This document shows, in pieces, positions 44,244 to 56,146 of a stretch of 64,000 nt of DNA. Each line of letters starts with the position of its first letter. Positions within the stretch are counted from its first letter, which is position 1. The notes under the pieces were generated by a model. That model was not told the origin of the DNA and made no database searches. It was given only the letters and a program-made list of their open reading frames with translations. The position numbers and the translations under genes were made by a program. The DNA comes from Serripes groenlandicus (taxonomy: Eukaryota; Mollusca; Bivalvia; Cardiida; Cardiidae), in assembly GCA_031761405.1 (NCBI GenBank), contig JASEVX010000001.1, forward strand, positions 198,557,110 through 198,621,109, read 5' to 3'.

Positions 44244-44991
44244 GTTGATGCTGGGTCATTACCGTTGTCTTCTAGCACGTTTAAAGGTATCGAATCGATA
44301 CAAGAAAAACGGATCAATTTCCGTGGATTGTTCGCCATTTGCAAAAGCTCATCAGAATGTTTCTCTTGGCATTACCAAATTATTATTGTAATCCAGAATT
44401 AGCTCCTTATCATTTATGATGCAATACGGAAGACCTCAGTAATCAGATAGAGTCACGTTTATCTGTAAGCAAGATATTAAGTTTCAGTGCTTGAAGCTAT
44501 CTGTAGGGAAAAAACATTATGTTTTCAAAACCCAACAGTAAAAGGTTTGACGCGAAGGTGCAATCTAATTGCTAAATTCAAAACAGATGCTAGAATATCT
44601 CGTAAAATACTACAATAAAATACATTTATCTATAAACACTTAAATATTTTAATTTGTTGTAATATGTTCACATATTCCATTGTAATATACGCTGTTCGAT
44701 ACAGACTATGTTTGCTATTTAAGTTTGAAACGCATTTATTACAAAACGTTGCGGGAAAAGATGAATGACTAGTTCACCTACCGATGTGTTTCCTGGCTTT
44801 CTCAAACCAGTACACCACACACCAGTCTTTCCGAGCACCTGGCTTCTATTCCACACTTACTTTGAGCATTGGTGGACAAATGAATGACGCTTGTCGCATT
44901 GACTTTTGTCAAACGTCGGAGATAATGTTGGCAGAGCTGTCTGACATATCAAAACGGGTTATATACAGCATTAATCGTGAACAATGACAGT

Positions 44992-45155
44992 TTAACCCTT
45001 TGCTGCCTAAGGCAATTAAAGGCTTTTGCAAGTAATGCCTATTCAGATGAGACAGCTCGTAGCTTTTTCAAATTTCCTATTGGACGACAGATGGAGTGGT
45101 CTAATGTTCAATATGGAAGAGTCGACTTTGTGAAATTCGGCAGTGAAAGAGTTTA
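44992..45155. mobile_element. piggyBac-like MITE, variant
   Basis: TTAACCCTTTGCTGCCTAAGGC at the left; TTCGGCAGTGAAAGAGTTTA at the right. The tips are inverted (CCCTTTGCTGCC / GGCAGTGAAAGAG), the right TTAA has become TTTA. It directly abuts the 33-bp satellite. Confidence 0.65.
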
Positions 45156-47042
45156 GGAGATGTAACACAACATCATTATGGATTGACAAGGATATTTAAC
45201 ACAACATCATTATGGTTGACAAGGAGATGTAACACAACATCATTATGGTTGACAAGGAGACGTAACATAACATCATTATTATGGTAGATAAGAAGATATA
45301 ACAAAACATCAGTATGGTTAACAAGGAGATGTAACACAACCTCATTATGGTTGACAAGGATATATAACACAACATCATTATGGTTGACAAGGAGATATAA
45401 CACAACATCATTAAGGTTGACAAGGAGATATAACACAACATCATTATGGTAGACAAGGAGATATAACACAACATCATTATAGTTGTCAAGAAGATGTAAC
45501 ACAACATCATTCTAGTTGTCAAGGAGATGTAACACAACATCCTTAATGTAGACTAGGAGATGTAACACAACATCATTATGGTTAACAAGTAGACGTAACA
45601 CAACATCATTATGGTAGACAAGAATATATAACACAAAATCATTATGGTGAACAAGAAGATGTAACACAACATCATTATGGTTGACAAGGAGATGTTACAC
45701 AACATCATTATGGTTGACAAGGAGATGTAACACAACCTCATTATGGTTGACAAGGAGATGTATCGCAACATCAGTATGTTGACAAGGAGATATAACGCAA
45801 CATCATTATAGTAGACAAGGAGATGTAACACAACATCATTATAGTTGTCAAGGAGATGTAGCACAACATCATTATGGTTGACAAGGAGATGTAACACAAC
45901 ATCATTATGGTTGACAAGGAGATGTAACACAACCTCATTATGGTTGACAAGGAGATGTATCGCAACATCAGTATGTTGACAAGGAGATATAACGCAACAT
46001 CATTATAGTAGACAAGGAGATGTAACACAACATCATTATAGTTGTCAAGGAGATGTAGCACAACATCATTATGGTTGACAAGGAGATGTAACACAACATC
46101 ATTATGGTTGACAAGGAGATGTTACACAACATCATTATGGTTGACAAGGAGATGTTACACAACATCATTATGGTTGACAAGGAGATGTAACACAACATTA
46201 TTATAGTTGACAAAGAGATGTAACACAACATCATTTTGGTTGACAAGGAGATGTTACACAACATTAGTACGGTTGATAAGGAGATGTTACACAACATCAT
46301 TATGGTTGACAAGGAGATGTTACACAACATCATTATGGTTGACAAGGAGATGTAACACAACATCATTATGGTTGACAATGAGATATAACACAACATCATT
46401 ATGGTTGACAAGGAGATGTAACACAACATCATTATGGATTGACAAGGATATTTAACACAACATCATTATGGTTGACAAGGAGATGTAACACAACATCATT
46501 ATGGTTGACAAGGAGACGTAACACAACATCATTATTATGGTAGATAAGAAGATATAACACAAAATCATCATGGTTAACAAGGAGATGTAACACAACCTCA
46601 TTATGGATTGACAAGGATATTTAACACAACATCATTAAGGTTGAAAATGAGACGTAACACAACACCATTATGGTTGACAAGGAGATGTAATACTACATCA
46701 TTATGGTTGACAAGGAGATATAAGACAACATCATTATGGTTGACAAGGAGATGTAACACTACATCATTATGGTTGCCATGTAGATGTAACACAACCTCAT
46801 GGTGGTTGACAAGGAGATGTAACACAACCTCATTATGGTTGACAAGGAGATGTAACACAACTTCATTATGGTTGACCAAGAGATGTAACACAACCTCATT
46901 ATGGTTGAAAAGGAGATGTAACACAACCTCATTATGGTTGAAAAGGAGATGTAACACAACTTCATTATGGTTGAAAAGGAGATGTAACACAACCTCATTA
47001 TGGTTGAAAAGGAGATGTAATACAGCATCATTATGGTTGAGA
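45156..47042. repeat. 33-bp satellite array, about 57 copies
   Basis: Unit CAAGGAGATGTAACACAACA-TCATTATGGTTGA, with variants. Because 33 is divisible by three and few units contain stops in certain frames, up to 168-residue open frames arise on both strands (repeats of HNDVVLHLLVN, STIMMLCYISL, WLTRRCNTTSL). Blocks of several units are repeated at larger scale: 45720-45895 and 45897-46080 are near identical. Confidence 0.95.
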
Positions 47043-47121
47043 GATGAATATTCCATGTCAATTCCGACTACCGTTTTGATCCCTTTATCAGGCTCAGACG
47101 GTTTCAAATAAGTATATGGGT

Positions 47122-47233
47122 TGTCATTTTATATAAAGTTTTATTAAACGAGTTCAAGAATTTTTTTATTAAGCGAGCCTCTGGCTTAATAACAAATTTC
47201 TTGGACGAGTTTAATAAAACTTTATGAAATGAC
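47122..47233. repeat. 112-bp foldback
   Basis: TGTCATTTTATATAAAGTTT...AAACGAGTTCAAGAA pairs with TTCTTGGACGAGTTTAATAA...AAATGACA, and the centre TTATTAAGCGAGCC-TCTGGCTTAATAA folds too. Almost the whole element is one hairpin, a foldback MITE by form. Confidence 0.8.
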
Positions 47234-48088
47234 AATGAATGCCAGATTCTTTTTATCACATGACGAAACACAAAAAGAAAATCGGGTTTTTCGAAAGCTA
47301 TTTTAATTTTGTCAATAAATCGTATAACAATGCCACCACAAGTTATGCCGAGGTCATACGCAGTCAGAAAATAGTCCCAACATGTAATACTTAATAAACT
47401 GTTAACTAATAAAAAAAACAAAATATTTGATCATGTTATTAATCATGAAAACACAGAAAAATAAAATATGTACAAGTAAACGGGTTGAACAACGGGAACA
47501 GAAAACCGCCCAGAGAGTGCTCGGCCGCGCAACTAACATAATTTTAATAGACACTCATAGTGTCACCCCTAACGTCACCCTGCTTATACACAAGCGTGTT
47601 GACCTTCTAGATATATATACATGTTAGTCAGATTCACTGTCAAAGACGACACGTTTTCGTTTCCTCGCTACTTCTGGGCTGGAAAATGACTTAATACCAG
47701 TGTTAGCAGGATTAACGTTTTTATTAAATGTGCCACCAAATATATTTCCGGCAAACATGTTGTTTAATGCACCCTGGATCAATCATGTTGTAAACATACG
47801 AGGATGAATTCATAAATAGTGATTCGGTCATCTTATATTACACTCGTTGTATATAAAGAAATACGTAAAAGGTATATTATATCGGATACAAGCAACGTCA
47901 TGTGATAAAATGATATATCTGTAAAGTCTTAGACGATATTGATTTAGATTATCCTGCTATTAACTCTATGCTACGTAAAACAAATATGCAGACTCCCGGC
48001 GGGAGGGAGGGCTTGTTCATCTGCAGCAAAGTCCCCGCACTGTCGTCTGCAGCAAACTTGCAAAACGTTGTCTGTTTCAGAAAGATGG
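47234..48088. other. Unassigned stretch
   Basis: The 105-residue minus-strand frame (47104-47421) overlaps the foldback and has no known domain. The 47480-47580 segment is relatively G+C rich but shows no splice-bounded exon. 47975-48080 has CTGCAGCAAAGTCCCCGCACTGTCGTCTGCAGCAAAC, a small inner duplication. Confidence 0.4.
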
Positions 48089-48303
48089 TTAATTAACATA
48101 TTCCCGTGTGCAGACGTATTTTGACGCATCTGCATCTGCATCAGACGAAGTTTGAGCCATTTCTCCTTTTGCCACAATGTTTTCAACTCTATTTAAGTAT
48201 GATACTTTCATTTGTGGATATTTTCCATGTATAAGTATACGTATGTCTAGTTGTTTTCAAAGTTGTCTGCTGCAGCTTTGCTGTATGTGGGAAAGGGTTT
48301 TAA
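48089..48303. mobile_element. piggyBac-like MITE
   Basis: Starts near TTAATTAACATATTCCCGTGTGCAGACG, has CATTTCTCCTTTTGCCACAATGTTTTCAA in the core and ends GTATGTGGGAAAGGGTTTTAA, with TTAA at 48300. Confidence 0.65.
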
Positions 48304-48467
48304 GTGCGTTTAATTTGTTTTCCAGACCAGAGCAGCACGTATTCACAAATCTATCTAAATAACATTCTATTTCCTAAACAGAACAGAACAGAACAGAACA
48401 GAACTTTATTCAAGAATATTGACTTGAACACATATGGTTCATCGTCAAAATACAACATATTTAAACA

Positions 48468-48785
48468 TACATGAGTATGAACATACAAATTAAATATACA
48501 GTTTTTAACACTCTCTTTTCATGAAATTATAAATAAACACATATATTTATATAAATAACACAAAATAGGAAAATACTTATTTACATATATTTGGATAAAT
48601 ATCAAGTTTTCAACACTCTCTTTTGATGAGTATGAACATACAAATTAAATATACAGTTTTTAACACTCTCTTTTCATGAAATTATAAATAAACACATATA
48701 TTTATATAAATAACACAAAATAGGAAAATACTTATTTACATATATTTGGATAAATATCAAGTTTTCAACACTCTCTTTTGATGAA
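48468..48785. repeat. 158-bp tandem duplication in LINE 3' UTR
   Basis: ATGAGTATGAACATACAAATTAAATATACAGTTTTTAACACTCTCTTTTCATGAAATT... to CAAGTTTTCAACACTCTCTTTTGATGA is present twice, about 158 bp apart with almost no change, so it is young. Confidence 0.85.
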
Positions 48786-48912
48786 AATATAAATAGACAT
48801 ATATAACATCTACAGTATAGAATAATACACAGATATATATATATAGGATAATACACAGATAATGAAAATACTTTTTGCGGAAATAATGCACGATAATGCT
48901 TGTAATTTCTTC

Positions 48913-49257
48913 TTATACAATAACATTGTTTAATCTATTTTTTCTTTCTTCATTAGCTTTTATGTAGTATATTCCAACGGCATTTAATGCTTTTATATTT
49001 GAACTGTTTAACAACTGAATCAATTTTAACATACTAGGATTTTGGTAGTAATACATTTTTATATTTTTTTTTCTCAAATCAGTATAGGCAGGACAAACTA
49101 ACATAAAATGAAACTCGTCTTCAAGCTCTTGTAAACTGCAAAGTGAACAGATTCTATCAGTTCTACTAATGTTCCTATGCCTACCGGTTTCTATGTATAA
49201 ATTATGAGCTGGTAGACGAAATTTAGCAACGGCGTTCCTATATGATGATATTTTCAT
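48913..49257 (-). pseudogene. LINE ORF2 C terminus
   Basis: 114 codons: YRNAVAKFRLPAHNLYIETG, RHRNISRTDRICSLC, then EDEFHFMLVCPAYTDLRKKN. The CSLC...EDEFHFMLVC pattern (C-x2-C...H-x4-C) is the zinc-knuckle typical after RT. Intact here but 5'-truncated; the decayed equivalent is at 12436-12660. Confidence 0.8.
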
Positions 49258-49390
49258 TTTTGTAAGATAATCTGACCATCCAAAGGTAGATTTAATGTGT
49301 TTGAAAATAAACTAAATCCATAAAATAACACAACCTCTGATGGGCTTGACCATTACAGCCGATCACATACGTTGTTATATTTGGACACAT

Positions 49391-49690
49391 AAAAACGGGC
49401 AACTGTTAAAATATATCTAGTGTATACAATAGAGACGACGTTTTATGCAGTGTCGTCATATTCAATATACACACAGGGAAATAGTTAGGTCTGGTACTAA
49501 TGGAATTGGTTGAAACCGAGATAAGGTTGTATAGTATGATTTCATCTACCGGAAAAACGGACAACTGCTAAAATATATCTAGTGTATAGAATAGAGACGA
49601 CCTTTTATGCAGTGTCGTCAGATTCAATATACACACAGGGAAATTGTTTGGTCTGATACTAATGAAATTGTTTAAACCTAGATAAGGTAC
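49391..49690. repeat. 162-bp tandem duplication
   Basis: AAAACGGRCAACTGYTAAAATATATCTAGTGTATASAATAGAGACGACSTTTTATGCAGTGTCGTCA...ACACACAGGGAAAT appears twice. Confidence 0.9.
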
Positions 49691-49737
49691 ATGTAAGTGA
49701 ATGTTCGTGTTCGTGTAACAACAATAGGCAATGATCT

Positions 49738-49856
49738 AATGTATCCAATGTTATATGGCATAAGTCATACGTCGTTCGTTGGTTACAATGATCTAATTAA
49801 TGTATCTCAATGTTATATGGCATAAGTCATACGTCGTTCGTTGGTTACAATGGTCA
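49738..49856. repeat. 61-bp tandem duplication
   Basis: CAATGTTATATGGCATAAGTCATACGTCGTTCGTTGGTTACAATG occurs twice in a row. Confidence 0.9.
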
Positions 49857-50285
49857 AATGTGTGTATTACATTACACGAGGAGGTGCATTCTAATGTCAT
49901 CAACAAGTATGAAATTCACATAGCGAGTCGGCCCCTTTAACATTTAAGACATTGACTTTAGTCAAGAAAGTCTACGCCCAGTTTTCAATGGCAATCTCCA
50001 CATAAAATATGTATTATTGTCAGGACATTTCTACTTTGTAGGAAAACAAATAAGAGAACAAACTAGATTTTTATCCATTCCGTGTTGACTGATTACCATT
50101 CCAGATGTCTAGATGGTATCAGATAGCGATAAATTACGTATCAGATGTCTTGTCCGATTTAGAAAGTGTTTGATGTTTCAACAAATTATCGTGGAAATTA
50201 GTAAAACGATTCCACGGATTTGTAAATTCCTTCTGTATTATGTTTCTTTTATCATAATATACACTTTCCTTGAAACAATCTTATA

Positions 50286-50553
50286 TGTGAGCCGTCCCGC
50301 GAGAAAACCAACAGTATGGCCTCTGCGTAATATATCGACCCAGAACAGCCTGCACTGTCCGCGCAGACTGATCCGGGCCTACACATTCCGTCTCAGGGGG
50401 ATAGTGGTATAGAGTAATGATTCCTGAAACAAAAATTCCACAGAAGGTGAAAATTGTCTATCCGGGTAAGCCTGCACGGCATGCTTAGGCTGATCCGGGT
50501 CGATACTTTACGCAGATTCCACAATGTTGGTTTTCACGCGGGACGACTCATAT
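50286..50553 (-). mobile_element. G+C-rich MITE, copy 4
   Basis: GTGAGCCGTCCCGCGAGAAA at one end, TTTTCACGCGGGACGACTCA at the other, inverted with a few changes. Inner order is reversed relative to copies at 39.4 and 42.2 kb. Confidence 0.85.
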
Positions 50554-51090
50554 GCGAACCATTTTGCGATAAGATGTTTGATTAGTTGAGGCTTAATGTT
50601 GTTTTCAATAATTGTTCAGTCGAATAAAGGCGACGAGTTCACCTACTTTTGTGAAACGTCAGAAAGAATGTTAGCCGAACTTAGATTCGAACTAACAACT
50701 TTAAGATGGACAGCCTGCGTCGCTACCTACTAAGAAGAATATTCTAAAACCATGACGATTGATATATTGCTTTTTTTAGAGCGACATGAGGAACGTTCTT
50801 AAACAAACAATACAGTTCTTCTTAACACCATGATTTTCAGAATGTAAATTCAATTTTACAGCATACGTCAGTTTCCAACGCGAAAAAACTGAGCCAAATG
50901 AATGGTATAGGTGAATAGATATATTACTTGCATTTTAGCTCTCTTAGCCCTCCTCGCTTTCAAACAATACTGTAGTAAACTACTTTCAATACATCAACGC
51001 AAACATACATATGTAAAGGAAAGTACTAAGTTGAAAAAATATCAGTGTTGGTTAACGACCCTCTGTGGAAATTGTAACGAGAAGACATGC
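50554..51090. other. Unassigned, with tRNA-like remnant
   Basis: 50620-50715 (CGACGAGTTCACCTACTTTTGTGAAACGTCAGAAAGAATGTTAGCCGAACTTAGATTCGAACTAAC) matches the SINE-like blocks at 43240-43330 and 44880-44940. The small frame at 50911 starts with a hydrophobic stretch but soon enters the satellite. Confidence 0.45.
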
Positions 51091-52012
51091 AATATCTCAT
51101 TTATCATGTAATATGTCATTTATCATTCAATATCTCATCATGCAATATCTCATTTATCATGTAATATCTCATTTATCATGTAATATGTCATTTATCATGT
51201 AATATGTCATTTATCATCCAATATCTCATTTATCATGTAATATCTCATTTATCATGTAATATGTCATTTATCATTCAATATCTCATCATGCAATATCTCA
51301 TTTATCATGTAATATGTCATTTGTCATGCAATATCTCATCATGCAATATCTCATTTATCATGTAATATGTCATTTATCATGCAATATCTCATCATGCAAT
51401 ATCTCATTTATCATGTAATATGTCATTTATCATGCAATATCTCATCATGCAATATCTCATTTATCATGTAATATGTCATTTATCATGCAATATCTCATCA
51501 TGCAATATCTCATTTATCATGTAATATGTCATTTATCATTCAATATCTCATCATGCAATATCTCATTTATCATGCAATATCTCATCATGCAATATCTCAT
51601 TTATCATGTAAAAAGTCATTTATCATTCAATATCTCATCATGCAATATCTCATTTATCATGCAATATCTCATTTATCATGCAATATCTCTTTTATCATGT
51701 AATATGTCATTTATCATGCAATATCTCATTTATCATGTAATATGTCATTTATCATGCAATATCTCATCATGCAATATCTCATTTATCATGCAATATCTCA
51801 TTTATCATGTAATATGTCATTTATCATTCAATATATCATCATGCAATATCTCATTTATCATGTAATATGTCATTTATCATTCAATATCTCATCATGCAAT
51901 ATCTCATGTATCATGCAATATCTCATTTATCATGTAATATGTCATTTATCATTCAATATCTCATCATGCAATATCTCATTTATCATGCAATATCTCTTTT
52001 ATCATGCAATCA
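51090..52012. repeat. 19-bp satellite array with 15-bp variant
   Basis: Units ATGTAATATGTCATTTATC, ATGCAATATCTCATTTATC and the short ATGCAATATCTCATC are mixed, about 50 units. Open frames of up to 130 residues (QYLIYHVICHLSFN...) are artefacts. Confidence 0.95.
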
Positions 52013-52039
52013 AACAACACATACCAACTCCCGATCCGG

Positions 52040-52345
52040 GTTATTTGTTCAGTTATATCACGGGGGTTTTCTTTGTTATTTACCTGTACTACTGGTCCAG
52101 ACCGACTTTGTGATTTAGTTGTAGAACGTTCGCATCGGGTGCGGGAGGTCGGGGGTTCGAGTTCCTGGCCAGATCATTCATTACAATGTGAGAATGGATT
52201 GTAATGAGTTTCTCTTCTTTGGGCTCAGGAGTGTGGGATACAAAGAAAAGTAGTTCAGGTAAATAACCCAGGGAACGGTGTGATACTTAAAGTATTCAAA
52301 GCGGCTTATAACAGTATACAAACAAACTACCGGGTCATTTATCCT
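52040..52345 (+). mobile_element. tRNA-SINE, plus strand, beside an inverted fragment
   Basis: 52040-52105 is an inverted SINE tail (CAGTTATATCACGGGGGTTT...CTGTACTACTGGTCCA). 52110 onward is a plus-strand head: TTTAGTTGTAGAACGTTCGC...GGGGGTTCGAGTTCCTGG, then a body and GGTGTGATACTT...AAAGCGGCTTATAACAG. Confidence 0.7.
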
Positions 52346-52450
52346 GACACTAGCCAGTCATTCGGAGTGCTTTAAACCCCACAATGGTATGATGACTAAA
52401 TACGAATAAGGGTTTGCACGTATTTAGATCGTCGTAAAACACAGAGCATT

Positions 52451-52813
52451 ATGGCTTGTCCTAGCCAGATTATATTAACCATTCAGATTACAGCTTTTGT
52501 TAAGCAATCGCCTATAACTTATTTAGCACGAAGAAAGTGTCCTTTGTTTTTTAGTTGTTTCGGGGAATTTACCCCGTTTGTAACACTATTTCAGTTATTG
52601 AACCTGGGTAAACAAAACAAGTACTACGCTATGACATGTTCGTTGCCCAATGGGCATTCCGCCATGACAGCCGCGCAGCGACCGGAGATCCAACCCGGGA
52701 AGCCCGGATCCAAATTCCCTACGATGATCACTCGAATTCATTGGAGTCCAAGAAAGAAAAATCAAACCTTTTGCATTTCTCTTTTTGGAATATGTTGTAA
52801 ATTATTTAAATAA
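52451..52813 (+). other. Unrecognised 120-codon open frame
   Basis: From ATG at 52451, no domain seen. 52630-52740 is notably G+C rich (CAATGGGCATTCCGCCATGACAGCCGCGCAGCGACCGGAGATC). No splice sites or Kozak match make a case, and the N-terminal half has poor composition. I would not call it a gene without transcript data. Confidence 0.15.
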
Positions 52814-53189
52814 AATATGTTTAAACTAAAAGACTGAAAACATGTAGGGGAAAAGTATGGAAAATCTCTATAAATTGAAAAAATATCTATTGAAAAGATT
52901 GGGAACAAGTGTGGTAGAAGAGGGAAATGTTCATCCGCTCTATGATAATTCAGTGTCATATTTGATCAGTGTTTAGATAACATGATGACAGTACAGTTTT
53001 TGTAATTGGTCTGCTATGTAAATTTCGATTTGAAGACATGCAACTTTGCATTTGTCGCAATTTCTTTCGACGGTATGATCTTTAATACAGTTTGCATCTG
53101 CAGACAAGTCTCAAATAGTGTTGATTAGTAACCGTCTATCAGCTCAGCATTCAGTGAAATGATTTCGTAAATCGTATTTGCCAATCCAT

Positions 53190-53485
53190 GTATTGGAACT
53201 ATGGTTCATAAGTTAACTTAGGTAGTTGCGTTTTATACAAGAATACATGAGTATTACTTGATACTGTCTGAACTAAATGTATAGGAACTATGGTTCATAA
53301 GTTAACTTAGGTAGTTGCGTTTGATGCTGTCTGAACTAAATGTATAGGAACTATGCTTCATAAGTTAACTTAGGTAGTTGCGTTTTATACAATAATACCC
53401 GAGTATTACTTGATGCTGTCTGAACTAAATGTATTGGTACTATGGTTCATAAGTTAACTTAGATAGTTGCGTTTTATACGACGCA
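53190..53485. repeat. Tandem repeat, 90/60-bp units, four copies
   Basis: GGAACTATGGTTCATAAGTTAACTTAGGTAGTTGCGTTTTATACAA...GTATTACTTGATRCTGTCTGAACTAAATGTATT starts at 53194, 53283, 53346 and 53435. The second copy lacks a 30-bp block. Confidence 0.9.
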
Positions 53486-54005
53486 TGTATGGTATTCCTC
53501 AAAACTGTCTCGTTAACGGATTCAGATTTTATAGATGTTTGTGAACTCATCTGAATTGAAATATATGTATTCTTATACACAAATAATTACCCATCATTTT
53601 ATGGTTCGGTCAATACTGTTTTCGTATTCAACACTGTTTCCAAAAGCTGATCCTTGAATCAAAAAGCCATAATTCGTTTGAATTTGGGACCAAGAGTAAA
53701 CAAGATCCCGTTCAGGCCATCAGCATCACGTTGAAGAAAAAGCGCACATTTTAGATTTCCATCGAGACGATTTTCAGAATTAATAGTTTGATTTTAGCAT
53801 GATTTGAAGAGATTTAAACGGTCTATATTAGGTTTATTGTCCTAATATCTCAATAATAATTGCACGCTCAAAGCCCCTAGAGTAATTACACAGCCGATTT
53901 GCTCTGGCAAAACATGACGATTCAAAATTGAAAATATATTCGTTTGTTGTGAAGTTATTTCTTAAGCATGTGAATCGAGCACTACAAACCAAAGCAGCCG
54001 TACAA
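53486..54005. other. Unassigned stretch
   Basis: No gene or repeat recognised; no splice-bounded open frame. Confidence 0.4.
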
Positions 54006-54007
54006 AT

Positions 54008-54247
54008 ACAATGGGCCTATTTGCGGTAGCTCTGTCTGTAGTGACACGGACTTCTAATCAAGGGGTTGTTTGTTCGAATCCCAGTTTTGCCAACAGTATT
54101 TCCGACGCTTGATAAAGTATAAGCGACAAGTGTCTTTCGTCTTCAAGCTATTGGAAGGCGGTATGTGTAGATAAACAGGGATGAGTGAACTTGCCGCAGT
54201 GATATGACTGAATAATTATTGAAACGGTGTTAAACCTTAATACTGAA
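54008..54247 (+). mobile_element. tRNA-SINE, plus strand, whole
   Basis: Head GGTAGCTCTGTCTGTAGTGACACGGAC...GTTTGTTCGAATCCCAGTTTTGCC, body GACAAGTGTCTTTCGTCTTCAAGC, tail CAGTGATATGACTGAATAATTATTGAAACGGTGTTAAACC. A and B boxes are both present. Confidence 0.8.
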
Positions 54248-54263
54248 GCAATAATCAATCGAC

Positions 54264-54590
54264 TACAGTTAAATCACGATAACTCGAACGTGCGATAATT
54301 CGAAGTCATCGGTTAACTCGAACTAATTTTTGAAGAGAAGGTCCTTTGAAAAAAGTACATTAGCAGTGCTGATCGCTAATCCCAGCAATAAAAACGGCTG
54401 CTTTTTCTAGTAAATAATGTATCACTTGCGTGATGTTCATAATAAACATTTAAGTGTAAATAAATTATAAAGCTGAACATACAAATATTAATTTTGCATA
54501 TATCATGGGATCACTCAAACACGTCGATAACTACGATTAAATGGATGGATCCCTTTCGACTTCGAGTTATCGAGAGGTTCAATGGACTAC
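54264..54590. mobile_element. MITE with pogo/Tigger-like ends
   Basis: TACAGTTAAATCACGATAACTCGAACGTGCGATAATTCGAAGTCATCGG at the left; TTTCGACTTCGAGTTATCGAGAGGTTCAATGGA at the right is its inverse. CGATAACTCGAA-type tips are characteristic of pogo/Tigger MITEs (assignment inferred). About 325 bp, no transposase. Confidence 0.65.
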
Positions 54591-54696
54591 TAATTGAATC
54601 GCATTGATATTGTTATCTTAGTTCTGACTTTAATTAATAATTGAAATAGTTTTCAATGTTTGGAAGATGTGAGCGTAAAACCATACGTCCTATTTA

Positions 54697-54925
54697 TGAA
54701 CCCTTTTCCCATAAACAGTCGCGTTCTTACGACTCTGCAGCAGACGATTCTTGAACACATTGCGGCATTAGGAGAAATTACTCATGGTAACCAATTTCAC
54801 CTTTTGCCATAGTGTTTTAAACTTTATTTAATAATTGCTCTTTCATTGACCGAGAGTTTAAATATTCATGACTTAAAGTTTTCAAAGTTGTCCACTGCTT
54901 GTTTGTTGAACGTGGAAATGGTTAA
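54697..54925. mobile_element. piggyBac-like MITE
   Basis: TGAACCCTTTTCCCATAAACAGTCGC at the left, GAACGTGGAAATGGTTAA at the right, inner CTGCAGCAGACGATTCTTGAACACATTGCGGC...TTTCACCTTTTGCCATAGTGTTTT. Left TTAA has changed to TGAA. Confidence 0.65.
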
Positions 54926-54944
54926 AGGCACTATCGCACGGTTT

Positions 54945-55078
54945 TTGGGTTGCACTTATTAATACTATGAATTTTTCCAATGGTGACGTAAGGCCAACAC
55001 TAGCAGGTTGATCTGGATTGATACATAACGCAGAGCCCATAATGTTTTTTTTTTTTTCGTGGAACGGCTTATATTTGT
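54945..55078. mobile_element. G+C-rich MITE, degraded fragment
   Basis: CACTAGCAGGTTGATCTGGATTGATACATAACGCAGAGCCCATAATG then TTTTTTTTTTTTTCGTGGAACGGCT matches the right part of the MITE at 42198-42447. Confidence 0.55.
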
Positions 55079-55079
55079 T

Positions 55080-56140
55080 GTATTGCCTTACCAAACACTA
55101 TTGCGACATTTTTATATTCATGATATGTTTATTGATAGGGCAAATTGTTGTTTATTTGTATAATTGTTAATTCGATTAGGTGATATCCCTTACACAATCA
55201 CAATGTGTACAATGTATACATGTGTATTATATGTGTATGGTTCTATGCCCCGATTATGCAATACAATTTGAATTTGAAAAAAAAAAAAAGTGTTTTCCCA
55301 AAAAATAGGGAATGTAAAAGTGCAGTAGCACTATGTTGGTTTGTATTGTAGTTCGAGGAGATTGAGAATATTAATATATCGCGAGACCGAAAGAAATGTC
55401 TATTTTCACATGCTCCGAGTAGTACAGTACAAACCGACATACTGCTACTGCAACGTAATTGTCCTGTCAATAAATACCTAGTATAAATTTTAAAAAAGAA
55501 TATAGAAAACAGATACAAATCTAAATATCTTTAATAACTAAATAACACAATTTACACACTAAATACATTTCATGAATTGCCTGTGCATAACGTTCCATAC
55601 CGCATTTGAATGACATCAACTCATATGTAAATGTATTTGTTCCGAATAATGTGCTTGGATAAATTAAATGTATATCTCTTGATGGAATATCGTGCTTTGA
55701 TAGAACAATCCCTTTTGTAACAACTCTAAATGCATTTAGCATTAATATATCTATAGGTGCTACCTATTTACGAAAAAACGCAAGATAATTATAAACAAAA
55801 ATTAAAGAACATACTTTGGCCATACAAAAAGGATTTATAAGTAATTGACTAGACAATAATAATGTTAATGTCATGTTTCTTGCATTATCAAAACATATTT
55901 GGAATTCGTATTGCTGTCGTCTATTATTACAAACAGAAAATAATAAAGTAAAAACTTTCAGAAAATCAAGGAATACATTTATAATGAACGAGGTTAAAAC
56001 ATGAGGGCCAAGATGATCCTTAATCGATCACCTGCATTATGGTAAAGAAGCAAATAGATCAGCCCTTTTCTGATGCCATCTGGCGACTACCTTTTTCAAC
56101 CAGTCAATATGACTGGAACAAATTATGTAAGGGGTCACAT
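55080..56140. other. Unassigned AT-rich stretch
   Basis: Contains a 13-A run (about 55278). Small minus-strand frames (55243-55742) lack recognised domains or splice signals. Confidence 0.4.
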
Positions 56141-56146
56141 TTCTGC

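Larger units (their letters stand above)
48378..49260 (-). mobile_element. 5'-truncated LINE, minus strand
   Basis: Same family as 11.9-15.8 kb, only the last part. On the minus strand: C-terminal coding (48913-49257), 3' UTR, and a tail ATAAAGTTCTGTTCTGTTCTG, i.e. the 3' end carries (GTTCT)n at 48378-48403. Such simple-sequence tails are known for CR1/jockey-like LINEs. Confidence 0.85.

Noticed and set aside
45176..47111. Several 100-168 residue open frames on both strands
   Set aside because: They translate a 33-bp satellite; the period is a multiple of three and the residues repeat every 11 positions on either strand.
50103..50177. Possible exon after TTACCATTCCAG reading MSRWYQIAINYVSDVLSDLE
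   Set aside because: Only 22 codons, a single frame, no neighbouring exon in a compatible phase.
51473..52118. Open frames with QYLIYHVICHLSFN repeats
   Set aside because: Translation of the 19-bp satellite; no start context, no domain.
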